This document shows positions 24,628 through 32,302 of a stretch of 32,302 bases of DNA, in pieces. Below the pieces are notes generated by a model. That model had not been told where the DNA came from. It was given only the letters and a program-made list of their open reading frames with translations, and did not search any database. Position 1 is the stretch's first letter; the number at the start of each line of letters is the position of its first letter. The stretch covers positions 1-32,302 of the forward strand of contig PWLF01000285.1 of the NCBI GenBank assembly GCA_003559475.1. Direction: 5' to 3'. The position numbers and the translations under genes were made by a program. This stretch comes from Bacteroidales bacterium. Lineage in GTDB: Bacteria; Bacteroidota; Bacteroidia; Bacteroidales; UBA7960.

Positions 24628-25656
24628 TCAATCAAGAGTTCTAACACATCTTAAAGAATAGCCGTAAGATACCAAAGGATCACTGGTAAAGGTCAACATA
24701 AGATACATTTTATCCGAATTATATCTTAAAAATCTATGAAAAGTTTCAACACTACCACTTGATGACCACCAAAAACCTTTTTCTCCCATTCTGGTAAATG
24801 TTTTGTCGCCTTCAACATACCCTCCCGGAAGACCTGAAAATCCGGTATTATTGTTAATAGCAGAATTATTTCCAACATCACACTCCACTGAACTAAAATT
24901 CCAGTCATTATAATCAGTTAATGCTGAGCCAACAGCATTATGTACATCATCACATTGATACTCTGAATTAATAAATAAGTAACGATGAGTCAAATCACCC
25001 CAGTCGCAATCAACACCCGTTTGATTCATACCTTCTCCTCCATTAGGTACATGAAAACCGTCGGGGCAAATTCCTTGAGATTTAGCCGGAGGAAGGTCGC
25101 CAATTCTATCCCAATCCATAGCGGCACTCCACTGGTAAAGGTATCCGTATTCATCAAAATATGTTGCACAGTCATCATTATAGCAACCACACCAGCCCAC
25201 GTCTTCGCCATCTTCCCAGGCAACAGACGTACATCCATTATCATATTTCAAGTTTTCTGCAAACCAACATCTGCCTCCAATTTGTACTAACTTATAAACA
25301 TATCCATCATACTCAATCTCATATTCATAGGTGGTTCCTTCAAGTCCTTCACAAGGATTTTCTAAAAGTTCCGGTTCAGGACCACACCATATTTCATGCC
25401 ATTCATCTAACCAAATTTCAAAACATCGGGTTATTGAGTTATAAATAATCAAAGATTCAGCAGGATTATCTATAGCATCTCTTTGAGATTGCATCATTCT
25501 GGGTAATAAAAATCCTTTATCTTCAGAAATAAGCTCAAGAACAGCTGAAGGATGTGCTTCATTATCTGATGTATCACTAATTGCTATTCTTTGTTGTGAG
25601 TATATAAATATAGGAGATAGAAAAATTAATAAAATTAAACTTTTTGTTGTCTGCAT
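24628..25656 (-). CDS. FISUMP-domain secreted protein (paralogue D)
   Basis: A 342-aa exported protein: signal peptide MQTTKSLILLIFLSPIFIYS, a short N-terminal head (NEAHPSAVLELISEDKGFLL PRM) like those of Bacteroidota fibre proteins, then a FISUMP domain (YVYKLVQIGGRCWFAENLKY, YGYLYQWSAAMDW, QGICPDGFHVPNG, FSGLPGGYVEG, FWWSSSG, SLRCVRTLD). It is Cys-rich (WCGCYNDDC). Unlike paralogues A-C, its 3' 120 nt sampled are only 30-37% GC, so it shows no sign of a diversified tail. A -7-like TATTTTTG lies upstream (25733-25726). Function unknown. Confidence 0.9.
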   Translation of the reverse strand: MQTTKSLILLIFLSPIFIYSQQRIAISDTSDNEAHPSAVLELISEDKGFLLPRMMQSQRDAIDNPAESLIIYNSITRCFEIWLDEWHEIWCGPEPELLENPCEGLEGTTYEYEIEYDGYVYKLVQIGGRCWFAENLKYDNGCTSVAWEDGEDVGWCGCYNDDCATYFDEYGYLYQWSAAMDWDRIGDLPPAKSQGICPDGFHVPNGGEGMNQTGVDCDWGDLTHRYLFINSEYQCDDVHNAVGSALTDYNDWNFSSVECDVGNNSAINNNTGFSGLPGGYVEGDKTFTRMGEKGFWWSSSGSVETFHRFLRYNSDKMYLMLTFTSDPLVSYGYSLRCVRTLD

Positions 25657-25725
25657 AATTATTTTTATTAGTAATAAATGTTATATAATAGTAGTAAAAT
25701 TGTAAGATAATCTTTTTAGTTGATA

Positions 25726-25733
25726 CAAAAATA
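25726..25733 (-). promoter_or_regulatory. -7 promoter box for FISUMP gene D
   Basis: TATTTTTG on the minus strand, about 70 bp before the ATG; no clear -33 element. It sits just before the SRP RNA promoter, on the other strand. Confidence 0.35.
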
Positions 25734-25745
25734 ATAAAAATAATA

Positions 25746-25774
25746 TTGCAGGTAATTTTTTTTTTATACTTTTG
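25746..25774 (+). promoter_or_regulatory. Promoter of the SRP RNA gene
   Basis: TTG (25746-25748), 18-bp spacer, TACTTTTG (25767-25774), which places the start of transcription at or just before GGGTAAGT at 25779. Confidence 0.6.
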
Positions 25775-25778
25775 CAAT

Positions 25779-25876
25779 GGGTAAGTCTTATACGACCAGC
25801 TCCTACCGAATTCCCCCAGGTCCGAAAGGAAGCAAGGGTAAGGTGGTTGTAGCGGTGCGATATAAGTAACTTACCC
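25779..25876 (+). ncRNA. ffs: Signal recognition particle RNA, small bacterial type (4.5S-like)
   Basis: The 98-nt RNA folds into one long hairpin: ends GGGTAAGT (25779-25786) and ACTTACCC (25869-25876) pair perfectly, and the pairing continues with CTTATA/TATAAG. The tip holds the invariant Ffh-binding domain CCAGGTCCGAAAGGAAGCA, with the GGAA tetraloop-like element and the A-bulged symmetric loop. It is followed by a run of T (CCCTTTTTT), so its own closing stem can act as terminator. It works with Ffh and FtsY to send membrane proteins to the translocon. Confidence 0.95.
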
Positions 25877-25904
25877 TTTTTTATTTTTTAAAAACATATT
25901 TTTT

Positions 25905-25912
25905 TATTTTTG
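25905..25912 (+). promoter_or_regulatory. -7 promoter box for the transaldolase-NfeD pair
   Basis: TATTTTTG about 71 bp before the ATG; the -33 element is unclear in this T-rich stretch. Confidence 0.35.
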
Positions 25913-25983
25913 TATTCAGAAATTGACTATTTTTATTTTTTTATAATAAGATTAATAATTGTTTAACTAAAAAATATATACTA

Positions 25984-26637
25984 ATGAAATTTTTTATTGA
26001 TACAGCTAACCTCGATCAGATAAAACAAGCAAATGAGCTTGGAATTTTAGACGGAGTAACTACAAATCCTTCTTTGATGGCTAAAGAAGGTATTACAGGA
26101 CACGATAATATAATGAAGCATTATGTTGATATTTGCAATATTGTAAATGGTGATGTTAGTGCAGAAGTTATAGCTACAGAATATGATAAAATTATCAAAG
26201 AAGGAGAAGCTTTAGCATCGCTGCATGAGAATATTGTTGTTAAGGTTCCAATGATAAAAGATGGTATTAAGGCTATAAAATATCTTTCATCAAATAATAT
26301 AAAAACCAATTGCACTCTTGTTTTTTCAGCCGGACAGGCACTATTAGCGGCTAAAGCAGGTGCCACTTATCTGTCTCCATTCATTGGAAGATTAGATGAC
26401 ATATCTTATGACGGCGTTTCTCTTATCGAACAAATAGTTTATATATACAATACCCATGGGTTTGAAACGGAAGTTCTTGCTGCAAGTATAAGACATAGTA
26501 ATCATATTATAAAATGTGCTGAAGCCGGAGCAGATGTAGTTACATGCCCACTTGATCCAATTTTAAAACTGTTAGATCACCCTCTAACAAACATTGGACT
26601 GGAGAAATTTTTAGCAGACTATAAAAAAGGGAATTAA
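25984..26637 (+). CDS. tal: Transaldolase (TalC/FSA-type)
   Basis: A 217-aa class I aldolase-fold enzyme of the small TalC/MipB/FSA subfamily. The Schiff-base lysine is Lys87 in IVVKVPM. Other marks are [44 protein letters not shown] and SPFIGRLDD. Two positions that separate transaldolase from fructose-6-phosphate aldolase are Glu61 (in SAEV; Gln in E. coli FsaA) and Phe133 (in SPFIGR; Tyr in FsaA); both are the transaldolase residues here and the sequence is closer to Bacillus TalC. It transfers a dihydroxyacetone unit between sugar phosphates in the non-oxidative pentose phosphate pathway. NfeD follows 14 bp later. Confidence 0.93.
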   Translation: MKFFIDTANLDQIKQANELGILDGVTTNPSLMAKEGITGHDNIMKHYVDICNIVNGDVSAEVIATEYDKIIKEGEALASLHENIVVKVPMIKDGIKAIKYLSSNNIKTNCTLVFSAGQALLAAKAGATYLSPFIGRLDDISYDGVSLIEQIVYIYNTHGFETEVLAASIRHSNHIIKCAEAGADVVTCPLDPILKLLDHPLTNIGLEKFLADYKKGN

Positions 26638-26651
26638 TTTTTTTAAACTAA

Positions 26652-28052
26652 ATGCTAATGAACTTGACTAAATTTTTATTTTATTCAATAATTGTTTTAT
26701 TGATATTTTTTTCGCATTCTGCAGAAGCGCAAGATATACGAGAAGATAGAGTGTCGGAAGTCATTGAGAAAAACCCTGATAAAGAGTTTTTAATATACAA
26801 ATATCCTATAAGAGAGCAAATTGCTCCTCCGGTTGTCAGAAGAACTGAGAGAGCTTTTGAAGATGCAGACAGTTTAAATGCCGATTTTATATTAATTCAC
26901 ATGAATACTTATGGCGGCATGGTTGAATCAGCTGACAGCATAAGGACAAAAGTAATGCAGTCAAAAATTCCTGTTATCGTATTCATTGACAATAATGCGG
27001 CATCTGCAGGAGCTTTAATATCAATAGCAGCTGACAGGATATATATGAGACCGGGAGGAAATATAGGCGCTGCAACAGTTGTTGATCAAACAGGAGAAGA
27101 AGTGCCTGACAAATTTCAGTCATATATGAGGTCTATGATGCGTTCTACAGCTGAAGCAAAAGATCGTGACCCCCTGATTGCTCAAGCTATGGTTGACCCC
27201 TCTTTTGAAATTAAAGGAGTTGTGGAAAAAGGGAAAGTCTTAACTTTTACATCATCAGAAGCACTGGAATGGGGTTTTTGTGAAGGAATAGCTGAAAATA
27301 CAAAACAAGTTCTGGAATTAGCAGGAATAGAAAATTATACTATAATTGAACAAGAACTTACTGTTACTGACCGTATTATTAACTTTTTAATCAGCCCTTT
27401 AGTAAGCGGTATCCTTATAATGCTCATTATGGGTGGTTTATATTTTGAATTGCAAACACCGGGAGTTGGTTTTCCAATATTTGTTTCCGTTTTAGCAGCA
27501 TCATTATATTTTGCCCCTCTTTATGCAGAAGGAATTGCAGAACACTGGGAGATAGCATTGTTTATTGTAGGGATTATTTTAATAGGTGTTGAATTATTTG
27601 CTATCCCGGGTTTTGGTTTTACCGGTATATTGGGAGCTGTGTTTGTTATAACAGGATTAACTCTTGCTATGGTTGATAGCAATGGGTTAGACTATACAGG
27701 CGTCCCACTTCAGGAAGTTCTAATGGCTTTCATGATTGTTATTATAGCTATGTTTCTTTCTATCTCATCGTCAATGTATTTAAGTCAAAAACTATTTTCT
27801 ACATCAAGATTTGGCGAACTTGCACTTAATACAGTTCAAGAAACATCATCGGGATATAGCTCAGCAAACCCTCAAATGTCAATATTAATTGGTAAAACAG
27901 GTGTTGCAAAAACTATGTTAAGACCAAGCGGAAAAATTGAAATTGATGATGATATATACGATGCTACCGCTTTAACCGGGTTTATTGACAAAGGAGAAAA
28001 AGTTAAAGTTGTTAAACATGAAACTTCTCAGGTTTTTGTAATAAAAACATGA
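26652..28052 (+). CDS. NfeD-family membrane serine protease (ClpP-like domain)
   Basis: A 466-aa membrane protein. Signal peptide or N-terminal anchor in residues 1-27. A ClpP-like protease domain (about 45-225) has NTYGGMVESADSI, the nucleophile Ser118 in NNAASAGALISIAADRIYM, and a candidate catalytic Lys170 in TAEAKDRDP, the Ser-Lys dyad known from archaeal NfeD (1510-N). Four to five membrane segments follow (about 240-375), then a C-terminal NfeD OB-fold (GKTGVAKTMLRPSGKIEIDD, GEKVKVVKHETSQVFVI). Family members cleave stomatin-type membrane proteins; no stomatin gene is in the window. Two in-frame ATGs (26652, 26658) are possible starts. It is 14 bp after tal, so likely co-transcribed. 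Confidence 0.92.
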   Translation: MLMNLTKFLFYSIIVLLIFFSHSAEAQDIREDRVSEVIEKNPDKEFLIYKYPIREQIAPPVVRRTERAFEDADSLNADFILIHMNTYGGMVESADSIRTKVMQSKIPVIVFIDNNAASAGALISIAADRIYMRPGGNIGAATVVDQTGEEVPDKFQSYMRSMMRSTAEAKDRDPLIAQAMVDPSFEIKGVVEKGKVLTFTSSEALEWGFCEGIAENTKQVLELAGIENYTIIEQELTVTDRIINFLISPLVSGILIMLIMGGLYFELQTPGVGFPIFVSVLAASLYFAPLYAEGIAEHWEIALFIVGIILIGVELFAIPGFGFTGILGAVFVITGLTLAMVDSNGLDYTGVPLQEVLMAFMIVIIAMFLSISSSMYLSQKLFSTSRFGELALNTVQETSSGYSSANPQMSILIGKTGVAKTMLRPSGKIEIDDDIYDATALTGFIDKGEKVKVVKHETSQVFVIKT

Positions 28053-28092
28053 TTTAAGATTGCCTTTTTCGGCATCAAAATGCTTTTAAATA

Positions 28093-29388
28093 TTATAACT
28101 CTGTCCAGGTCAATCTATCTTCACTTGAGTATTGCCATGGAGCCCCATTGTTTTCAATATTTGCAAAAATAGTATTTATAGGGGCTGGAGCAGAACCTTC
28201 TTCCATTACAAGATATCTCCTCATGTCAATAATAAAAGTTGGATGATCAATGTTAACAGGGCATTCTTTTGCACAAGCATTACATGTTGTACAAGCCCAT
28301 ATTTCTTCTTCTGTGATATATTGACGAATAAAAGATTTATTATCACTAAAGCTTTTATCTTTAATTAATTTTGGAGCTTTTTCCTTCATTCTTTTTCTAA
28401 TTTCAATAAAAAGCTTTCGCGGTGATAATTCTTTTCCTGTAATGTTTGCAGGGCAAACGGAAGTACATCTTCCGCATTGAGTACATGCGAGAGAGTCAAA
28501 ATAGTTTTTCCATGTAAAATCTTCAGCATCCAATATTCCAAACCTTGACACTTCTGTACTTTGATTTGGATCGGTAGAGGCTGCAGCTTCGGGATTAAGC
28601 ATCATTTTAACTTCTCTTGCTACTGATTCCATATTAGGAAGTTTTCCAAGTGGTGTTAGCCTACTAAGAAAAACATTAGGTACAGATGTAAAAATATGAA
28701 AGTGCTTAGAATATGGAAGGACATTTGCAAAAATAAATATTAAAATTATATGCACCCACCAGTTAACTTCATGTATAACATACATTGTTTCGTATGGTAA
28801 TCCTGCAAATACCGGAGAAATAATCTCACTTATTGGGTATCTGCCTACAAAACTTGCATCATTTACATGCATTAAAACATAAAAAATATTTGTCCCTGCC
28901 AACGAAAGCATCAAGATTAATATAAAGCTTAATGCAAGTAATGCATCTTTGTGATTCTTTTTGGATAATTCCTTTCCATGCAATCTGGGAATATTTAAAA
29001 ACAACCTGCGAATTATAAATACTATTACAAATAAAGCAATCAGGTAGGCGAAAATATCCCCTAGGCCAATAAATACTTCATAAAACACACCAAGGTCACC
29101 CAAAGACCTTTCTAATCCGGTTACTCCATCAATCACTATTTCAATACTTCCGACAAGAATTATGCAAAAACCCCAAAATACAAGAGCATGCATAAATCCT
29201 GCTACAGGATTTCTAAAAATTTTATCCTGTAAAAATGCATTTTTAATCGTAAGCTTTATCCTTTTTCCAAATTCTTTTACAGGATAAGCAGGTTTTGTTA
29301 ATTTAAAAAATGCAATAATTTTTGAAACAGAATAAGCAAATATTGCTATTGTAATAAAAAGCAATACTATAAAGATAATTTCTCTCAT
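28093..29388 (-). CDS. NarI-like membrane protein with two [4Fe-4S] sites (ETF:quinone oxidoreductase-like subunit)
   Basis: A 431-aa membrane protein. The N-terminal half has about five or six membrane segments with His residues suited to b-type haem ligation (GFMHALVFWGF, VLMHVNDAS, YVIHEVNWWVH, KHFHIF), as in nitrate reductase gamma. The C-terminal half has two ferredoxin-type motifs, CTQCGRCTSVCP (302-313) and CTTCNACAKECP (366-377), each binding one [4Fe-4S] cluster. There is no CCG domain here; that part is on the separate 31387 gene. With etfBA next door, this is most likely the quinone-reducing part of an ETF:menaquinone oxidoreductase (EMO-type), passing electrons from EtfAB to the quinone pool. 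Starts 78 bp after etfA. Confidence 0.88.
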   Translation of the reverse strand: MREIIFIVLLFITIAIFAYSVSKIIAFFKLTKPAYPVKEFGKRIKLTIKNAFLQDKIFRNPVAGFMHALVFWGFCIILVGSIEIVIDGVTGLERSLGDLGVFYEVFIGLGDIFAYLIALFVIVFIIRRLFLNIPRLHGKELSKKNHKDALLALSFILILMLSLAGTNIFYVLMHVNDASFVGRYPISEIISPVFAGLPYETMYVIHEVNWWVHIILIFIFANVLPYSKHFHIFTSVPNVFLSRLTPLGKLPNMESVAREVKMMLNPEAAASTDPNQSTEVSRFGILDAEDFTWKNYFDSLACTQCGRCTSVCPANITGKELSPRKLFIEIRKRMKEKAPKLIKDKSFSDNKSFIRQYITEEEIWACTTCNACAKECPVNIDHPTFIIDMRRYLVMEEGSAPAPINTIFANIENNGAPWQYSSEDRLTWTEL

Positions 29389-29466
29389 TTTACATTTATT
29401 TTTTTACTTTTTAAAAAAGCAATCTTATTTATTATATATCAAAAATCTTTAAAACTGAATTAATAA

Positions 29467-30435
29467 TTATGATTTAATTTTTTTGACTGAATCAATAAGA
29501 TTCGGCAAAACTTTAAAAGCATCTCCTACTATACCGTAATCAGCATAGCTAAATATTGGAGCTTCTTTATCTTTATCAATTGCCACAATTATTTTAGAAT
29601 CACTAATTCCACCGATATGCTGTATTGCTCCTGAAATTCCAACTGCTATATAAAGTGATGGAGCGATAATTTTTCCTGTTTGACCAACATGCTCATCATG
29701 AGGTCTCCATCCTTCATCCGAAACCGGTCTTGAACAAGCTAATCCTGCTCCTAGCATATCAGCAAGCTCTTCTAAAGGTTTCCAGTTATCTGCTGACTTC
29801 ATTCCTCTACCACCTGCTACTACGACATCTGCTTCAGTCAAGATAATTTTTCCTGTTATCATGTCTGTATTGGCAACATTTGTTTTAATCATTGCATCAT
29901 CAACTTCCGGAGTAAATTTTTAAATATTTACATCAACAGGATTTTCTATAATATCAGAAGCATTTGCATTAAGTGTAAGAATTTTCTTGTCAGATTTAAT
30001 TTTTACATTTAAAAAAGCTGCTCCGTTATATGTTCTTTTTTTAACGGTCAAAGGACTTAATGAAGTTGGTAAATGAGTTACACCTGATGCCAGTCCGGCC
30101 TTTAATTTAACTGATAATCTCGGAGCAATTGCTTTTCCAACATTTGAATGGCTAAACAAAACTATTTCTCCGTTTTCTTTATCGAAAATATCGGCTATAA
30201 TTTTTGTATAAGCCATTGAATCTTCATGCTTAAATTTTTCATCGGTAACGGATATAATTTTATTTGCACCGTATTTTGCAAGTAAAGATAACTCTTCATC
30301 TGCAACATCGCCTATAGAAACTGCAACTACTTGACTTGATTTTTCTTTTGCAATTTGAGAAGCGTATGATACAGCTTCAAAAGAATTTTTTTTAAGTTTT
30401 CCGTTTCTATTTTCTGAAAAAACTAATATAGACAT
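29467..30435 (-). pseudogene. etfA: Electron transfer flavoprotein alpha subunit, interrupted by an in-frame TAA
   Basis: Two ORFs in the track (29920-30435 and 29467-29892) are the same gene in the same frame. After ENPVDVNI comes TAA (29920-29922), then KFTPEVDDA and [11 protein letters not shown] without a shift. The first part is the EtfA N-terminal domain (MSILVFSENRNGKLKK, SHSNVGKAIAPRLSVKLKAG); the second is the FAD-binding domain ([71 protein letters not shown]). Joined, they give about 321 residues, the normal EtfA length. EtfAB carries electrons from acyl-CoA dehydrogenases. The stop lies in the linker, so two separate domains could still be made (a Met follows nine codons later), or the gene is dead, or the base is a sequencing error. 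Pseudogene is the cautious call. Confidence 0.85.
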
Positions 30436-30470
30436 ATATTTATGATTTTTAAATTATTAACAATATTTAT

Positions 30471-31220
30471 TTATAACACTTTAGCCTCGTTATGGAGGAG
30501 GTCAACTAATTTATCAGTATCTTCCTCTTCAATCATTTTGCAAGCAGCTTTTGGAGGAGGTAGTTCATAAACCTCATTTTCAATAAGTGCTTCTACATTT
30601 ATTCCCTGAACTACATTAAGAGGCTTTGATCTTGCCATCATAATACCTCTCATGGCAGGGATACGAGGGTCAATACATATTCCTTTTTGTACTATTGCAA
30701 TAAAAGGTGTGTTAATATTTATAGTTTCTTTGCCACCGTCAATTTCTCTTTTCAATGTAAACTTATCACCATCAAAATCACACTGAGTAACGGCTGATAC
30801 TGAAGTCATTTCTAAAAATTCTGCTAGCATACCACCAACACAAGCTGAGTTAAAATCGCTTGATTCTATACCACAGAAAATAACATCGAAGCTGTCATTT
30901 TTCACAACTTCCGCAATTTGAGCTGCAATTGAATATGAGTCAACAGGATCTGCATCAACTCTTATTGCATCATCAGCACCCATTGCTAGAGCTTTTCTAA
31001 TGGTTGGTTCTGAACCTGCACCACCGACAGTTACAACTGTTACTTTTGTTATTTTTCCACCTGAACCTTCTTTAAGTTCCAAAGCTCTTGTTAAAGCTAA
31101 CTCATCCCACGGATTAATAATCCATTGTACTCCTGTTTTGTCAAGCTCCTTATCATCATTTACAAACTTAATTTTTGTAGTTGTATCAACAACTTCGCTA
31201 AGACATACTAAGATTTTCAT
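30471..31220 (-). CDS. etfB: Electron transfer flavoprotein beta subunit
   Basis: A 249-aa cytoplasmic protein of the EtfB/FixA family: MKILVCLSEVVDTTTKIKF, INPWDELALTRALELKEGSG, VTVGGAGSEPTIRKALAMGA DDAIRV, DVIFCGIESSDFNSACVGGM and the C-terminal PAMRGIMMARSKPLNVV. It pairs with EtfA to form the heterodimeric FAD/AMP flavoprotein that takes electrons from acyl-CoA dehydrogenases. A promoter box lies 90-97 bp upstream. It begins the etfBA unit, with etfA 35 bp later. Confidence 0.95.
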   Translation of the reverse strand: MKILVCLSEVVDTTTKIKFVNDDKELDKTGVQWIINPWDELALTRALELKEGSGGKITKVTVVTVGGAGSEPTIRKALAMGADDAIRVDADPVDSYSIAAQIAEVVKNDSFDVIFCGIESSDFNSACVGGMLAEFLEMTSVSAVTQCDFDGDKFTLKREIDGGKETININTPFIAIVQKGICIDPRIPAMRGIMMARSKPLNVVQGINVEALIENEVYELPPPKAACKMIEEEDTDKLVDLLHNEAKVL

Positions 31221-31309
31221 GCTTTTTTTTATTTAATTAAACTTTAAATTATTTTCAAAAAACCGATATTTTTATATAACTACTTTGCAATACTTGCAAA
31301 AAATATTCG

Positions 31310-31317
31310 CAAATATA
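31310..31317 (-). promoter_or_regulatory. -7 promoter box for etfBA
   Basis: TATATTTG on the minus strand (reads CAAATATA on plus). Downstream of it, near 31284-31300, are TTGCAA direct repeats (TTGCAAgtaTTGCAAA on the minus strand) that could be a regulator site. No clear -33 TTTG was found. Confidence 0.45.
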
Positions 31318-31386
31318 CATAAATATTTATTGCTATAAATAAAGTAAAATAAAAATCTTTAGATAGCAATATTAACAAATAACAGA

Positions 31387-32181
31387 CTATAATTTTAGAT
31401 GCTTTGCAAGTAATTCAGCAACATCAAAATTATACACCTCCTCCTCTTTATTTTTATACTTTATGCCATCTGTAAGCATTGTCATACAAAAAGGGCATGA
31501 AGATGCAATTATTTCGGCGTTAGTATCAAGGGCTTCCTCGGTTCTTTCAATAAACACCTCTTTATCACCTTTTTCTGCTTCTTTGAACATTTGTCCACCA
31601 CCGGCTCCGCAACATAATGCATTATCCTTAGTTCTTTTCATTTCAACAACAGAAGCTCCCATTTCTTTTAATATATTCCTGGCGCATTTGTATTCATTAT
31701 TGACTCTACCCATATAACAAGGGTCATGATATGTTATTATTTTCTCAAAAGGCTCTTTATCTTCAATATTAATTTTCTTTTCATCAATCATTTGTTTTAA
31801 AAACTGAGTATGATGGATAACTTCATATTCACCGCCTATATCGGGATACTCATTTTTGAATATGTTATAGCAATGTGGGCAAATTGTTATAATTTTTTTC
31901 ACATTGTAGGAGTTTAAAATTTCAATGTTATTTAAAGCCATCATTTGGAACAGCATTTCATTTCCTGCTCTTCTTGCAGGGTCACCGGTACATTTTTCTT
32001 CTGCTCCCAGCACAGCAAAGTCAACATTTAAGTGTAATAAAATTTTCGCAAAAGCTTGGGTTACTTTCTTATACCTTGCATCATAAGCTCCGGCACATCC
32101 TACCCAAAAAAGATACTCAGGCGTTTTATTTTGTGCTGCTAATTCAGCCATTACAGGAACATTTAACTTGTCTTTTTCCAT
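31387..32181 (-). CDS. CCG-domain Fe-S protein (HdrB/GlpC/LutA-like), ETF oxidoreductase subunit
   Basis: A 264-aa soluble protein with two cysteine-rich CCG domains, as in heterodisulfide reductase subunit B and lactate/glycerol dehydrogenase Fe-S subunits. The first domain has VGCAGAYDARYKK, EEKCTGDPARRAG (KCTG in place of the usual CCG) and ITICPHCYNIF; the second has YHDPCYMGR, NALCCGAGGGQMF and SSCPFCMTM. Such domains bind unusual non-cubane [4Fe-4S] clusters. In EMO-type ETF:menaquinone oxidoreductases the CCG part is fused to a NarI/ferredoxin protein; here it is a separate gene on the other side of etfBA. A promoter lies upstream and 166 bp separates it from etfB. Confidence 0.88.
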   Translation of the reverse strand: MEKDKLNVPVMAELAAQNKTPEYLFWVGCAGAYDARYKKVTQAFAKILLHLNVDFAVLGAEEKCTGDPARRAGNEMLFQMMALNNIEILNSYNVKKIITICPHCYNIFKNEYPDIGGEYEVIHHTQFLKQMIDEKKINIEDKEPFEKIITYHDPCYMGRVNNEYKCARNILKEMGASVVEMKRTKDNALCCGAGGGQMFKEAEKGDKEVFIERTEEALDTNAEIIASSCPFCMTMLTDGIKYKNKEEEVYNFDVAELLAKHLKL

Positions 32182-32246
32182 TTTTAATTTTAATTTAAAA
32201 CTCGATTTTTTAAAACTAATAAAGAAGTTTGTTTAATAATAAAAAA

Positions 32247-32275
32247 CAAAAATATAAAATATATTTAAATACAAA
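32247..32275 (-). promoter_or_regulatory. Promoter of the CCG-domain gene
   Basis: Minus strand TTTG (32275-32272), 17-bp spacer, TATTTTTG (32254-32247), about 66 bp before the ATG at 32181. The other bases to the window end are AT-rich with no further feature. Confidence 0.5.
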
Positions 32276-32302
32276 AAAATAATTATTTATTTAATTAATA
32301 AC

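Noticed and set aside
29920-29922. Recoded stop (selenocysteine or pyrrolysine) in etfA
   Set aside because: The codon is TAA rather than TGA or TAG, EtfA has no known recoded residue here, and no special downstream structure was seen.
29890-29925. Frameshift (or programmed frameshift) in etfA
   Set aside because: The starts at 30435 and 29892 are both multiples of three, and the bases between read through in the same frame with only one TAA, so no shift is needed.
6551-32302. A DGR reverse transcriptase or template repeat within this window
   Set aside because: I looked in all gaps and ORFs and found no reverse transcriptase motif (such as YxDD) and no second copy of a FISUMP tail; the hypothesis depends on loci elsewhere.

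Overview
The window looks like chromosomal DNA from a low-GC member of the Bacteroidota. The evidence is repeated -7 promoter boxes of the TAnnTTTG type, no obvious Shine-Dalgarno sequences, type IX secretion proteins (a PKD/CHU_C secreted protein next to a PorP/SprF protein), several FISUMP (Fibrobacter succinogenes major paralogous) domain proteins, and a small SRP RNA. No phage, transposase, CRISPR, tRNA or rRNA was seen. I could not assign a genus.

Layout. 1-170 is the 3' end of a YggS-like PLP-binding protein gene. 201-6550 is a leftward multidrug efflux operon, tetR-tolC-adaptor-RND pump, with a promoter and a candidate operator upstream of tetR. 6963-8309 is a FISUMP lipoprotein (paralogue A). 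8441-10128 holds two leftward genes, a C45/penicillin-acyltransferase-like Ntn hydrolase and a small membrane protein. 10700-14578 is a PKD-rich T9SS cargo protein followed at once by its likely partner PorP/SprF. 14734-19091 holds FISUMP paralogues B and C; C carries four near-identical 93-bp in-frame tandem repeats. 19482-22840 holds small envelope genes: a lipoprotein, a beta-barrel, a broken S41 protease remnant, a small helical secreted protein and a secreted SUMF1-fold protein. 23079-24212 is a class II Fic AMP-transferase with a strong promoter framed by an inverted repeat. 24628-25656 is FISUMP paralogue D. 25779-25876 is the SRP RNA. 26652-28052 (NfeD protease) follows a transaldolase. 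28093-32181 is a leftward respiratory/beta-oxidation block: a CCG-domain Fe-S protein, etfB, etfA interrupted by an in-frame TAA, and a NarI-like/4Fe-4S membrane protein.

How genes work together. The Fe-S pair around etfBA looks like a split ETF:menaquinone oxidoreductase that would take electrons from acyl-CoA dehydrogenases via EtfAB to the quinone pool. The PKD and PorP genes form a type IX secretion cargo/partner pair. The four FISUMP genes and the SUMF1 gene are likely all C-type-lectin-like surface or periplasmic proteins.

Most notable: (1) an in-frame stop exactly at the domain boundary of etfA; (2) the 3' tails of FISUMP paralogues A, B and C are much richer in GC than their gene bodies and, in B, are full of NNC/NNT codons, as expected if they are variable regions of a diversity-generating retroelement whose reverse transcriptase and template lie elsewhere; (3) two families of short intergenic repeats (three and two copies); (4) an internal rather than C-terminal T9SS-type sorting module in paralogue B. 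Items 2-4 are hypotheses that need genome-wide comparison.
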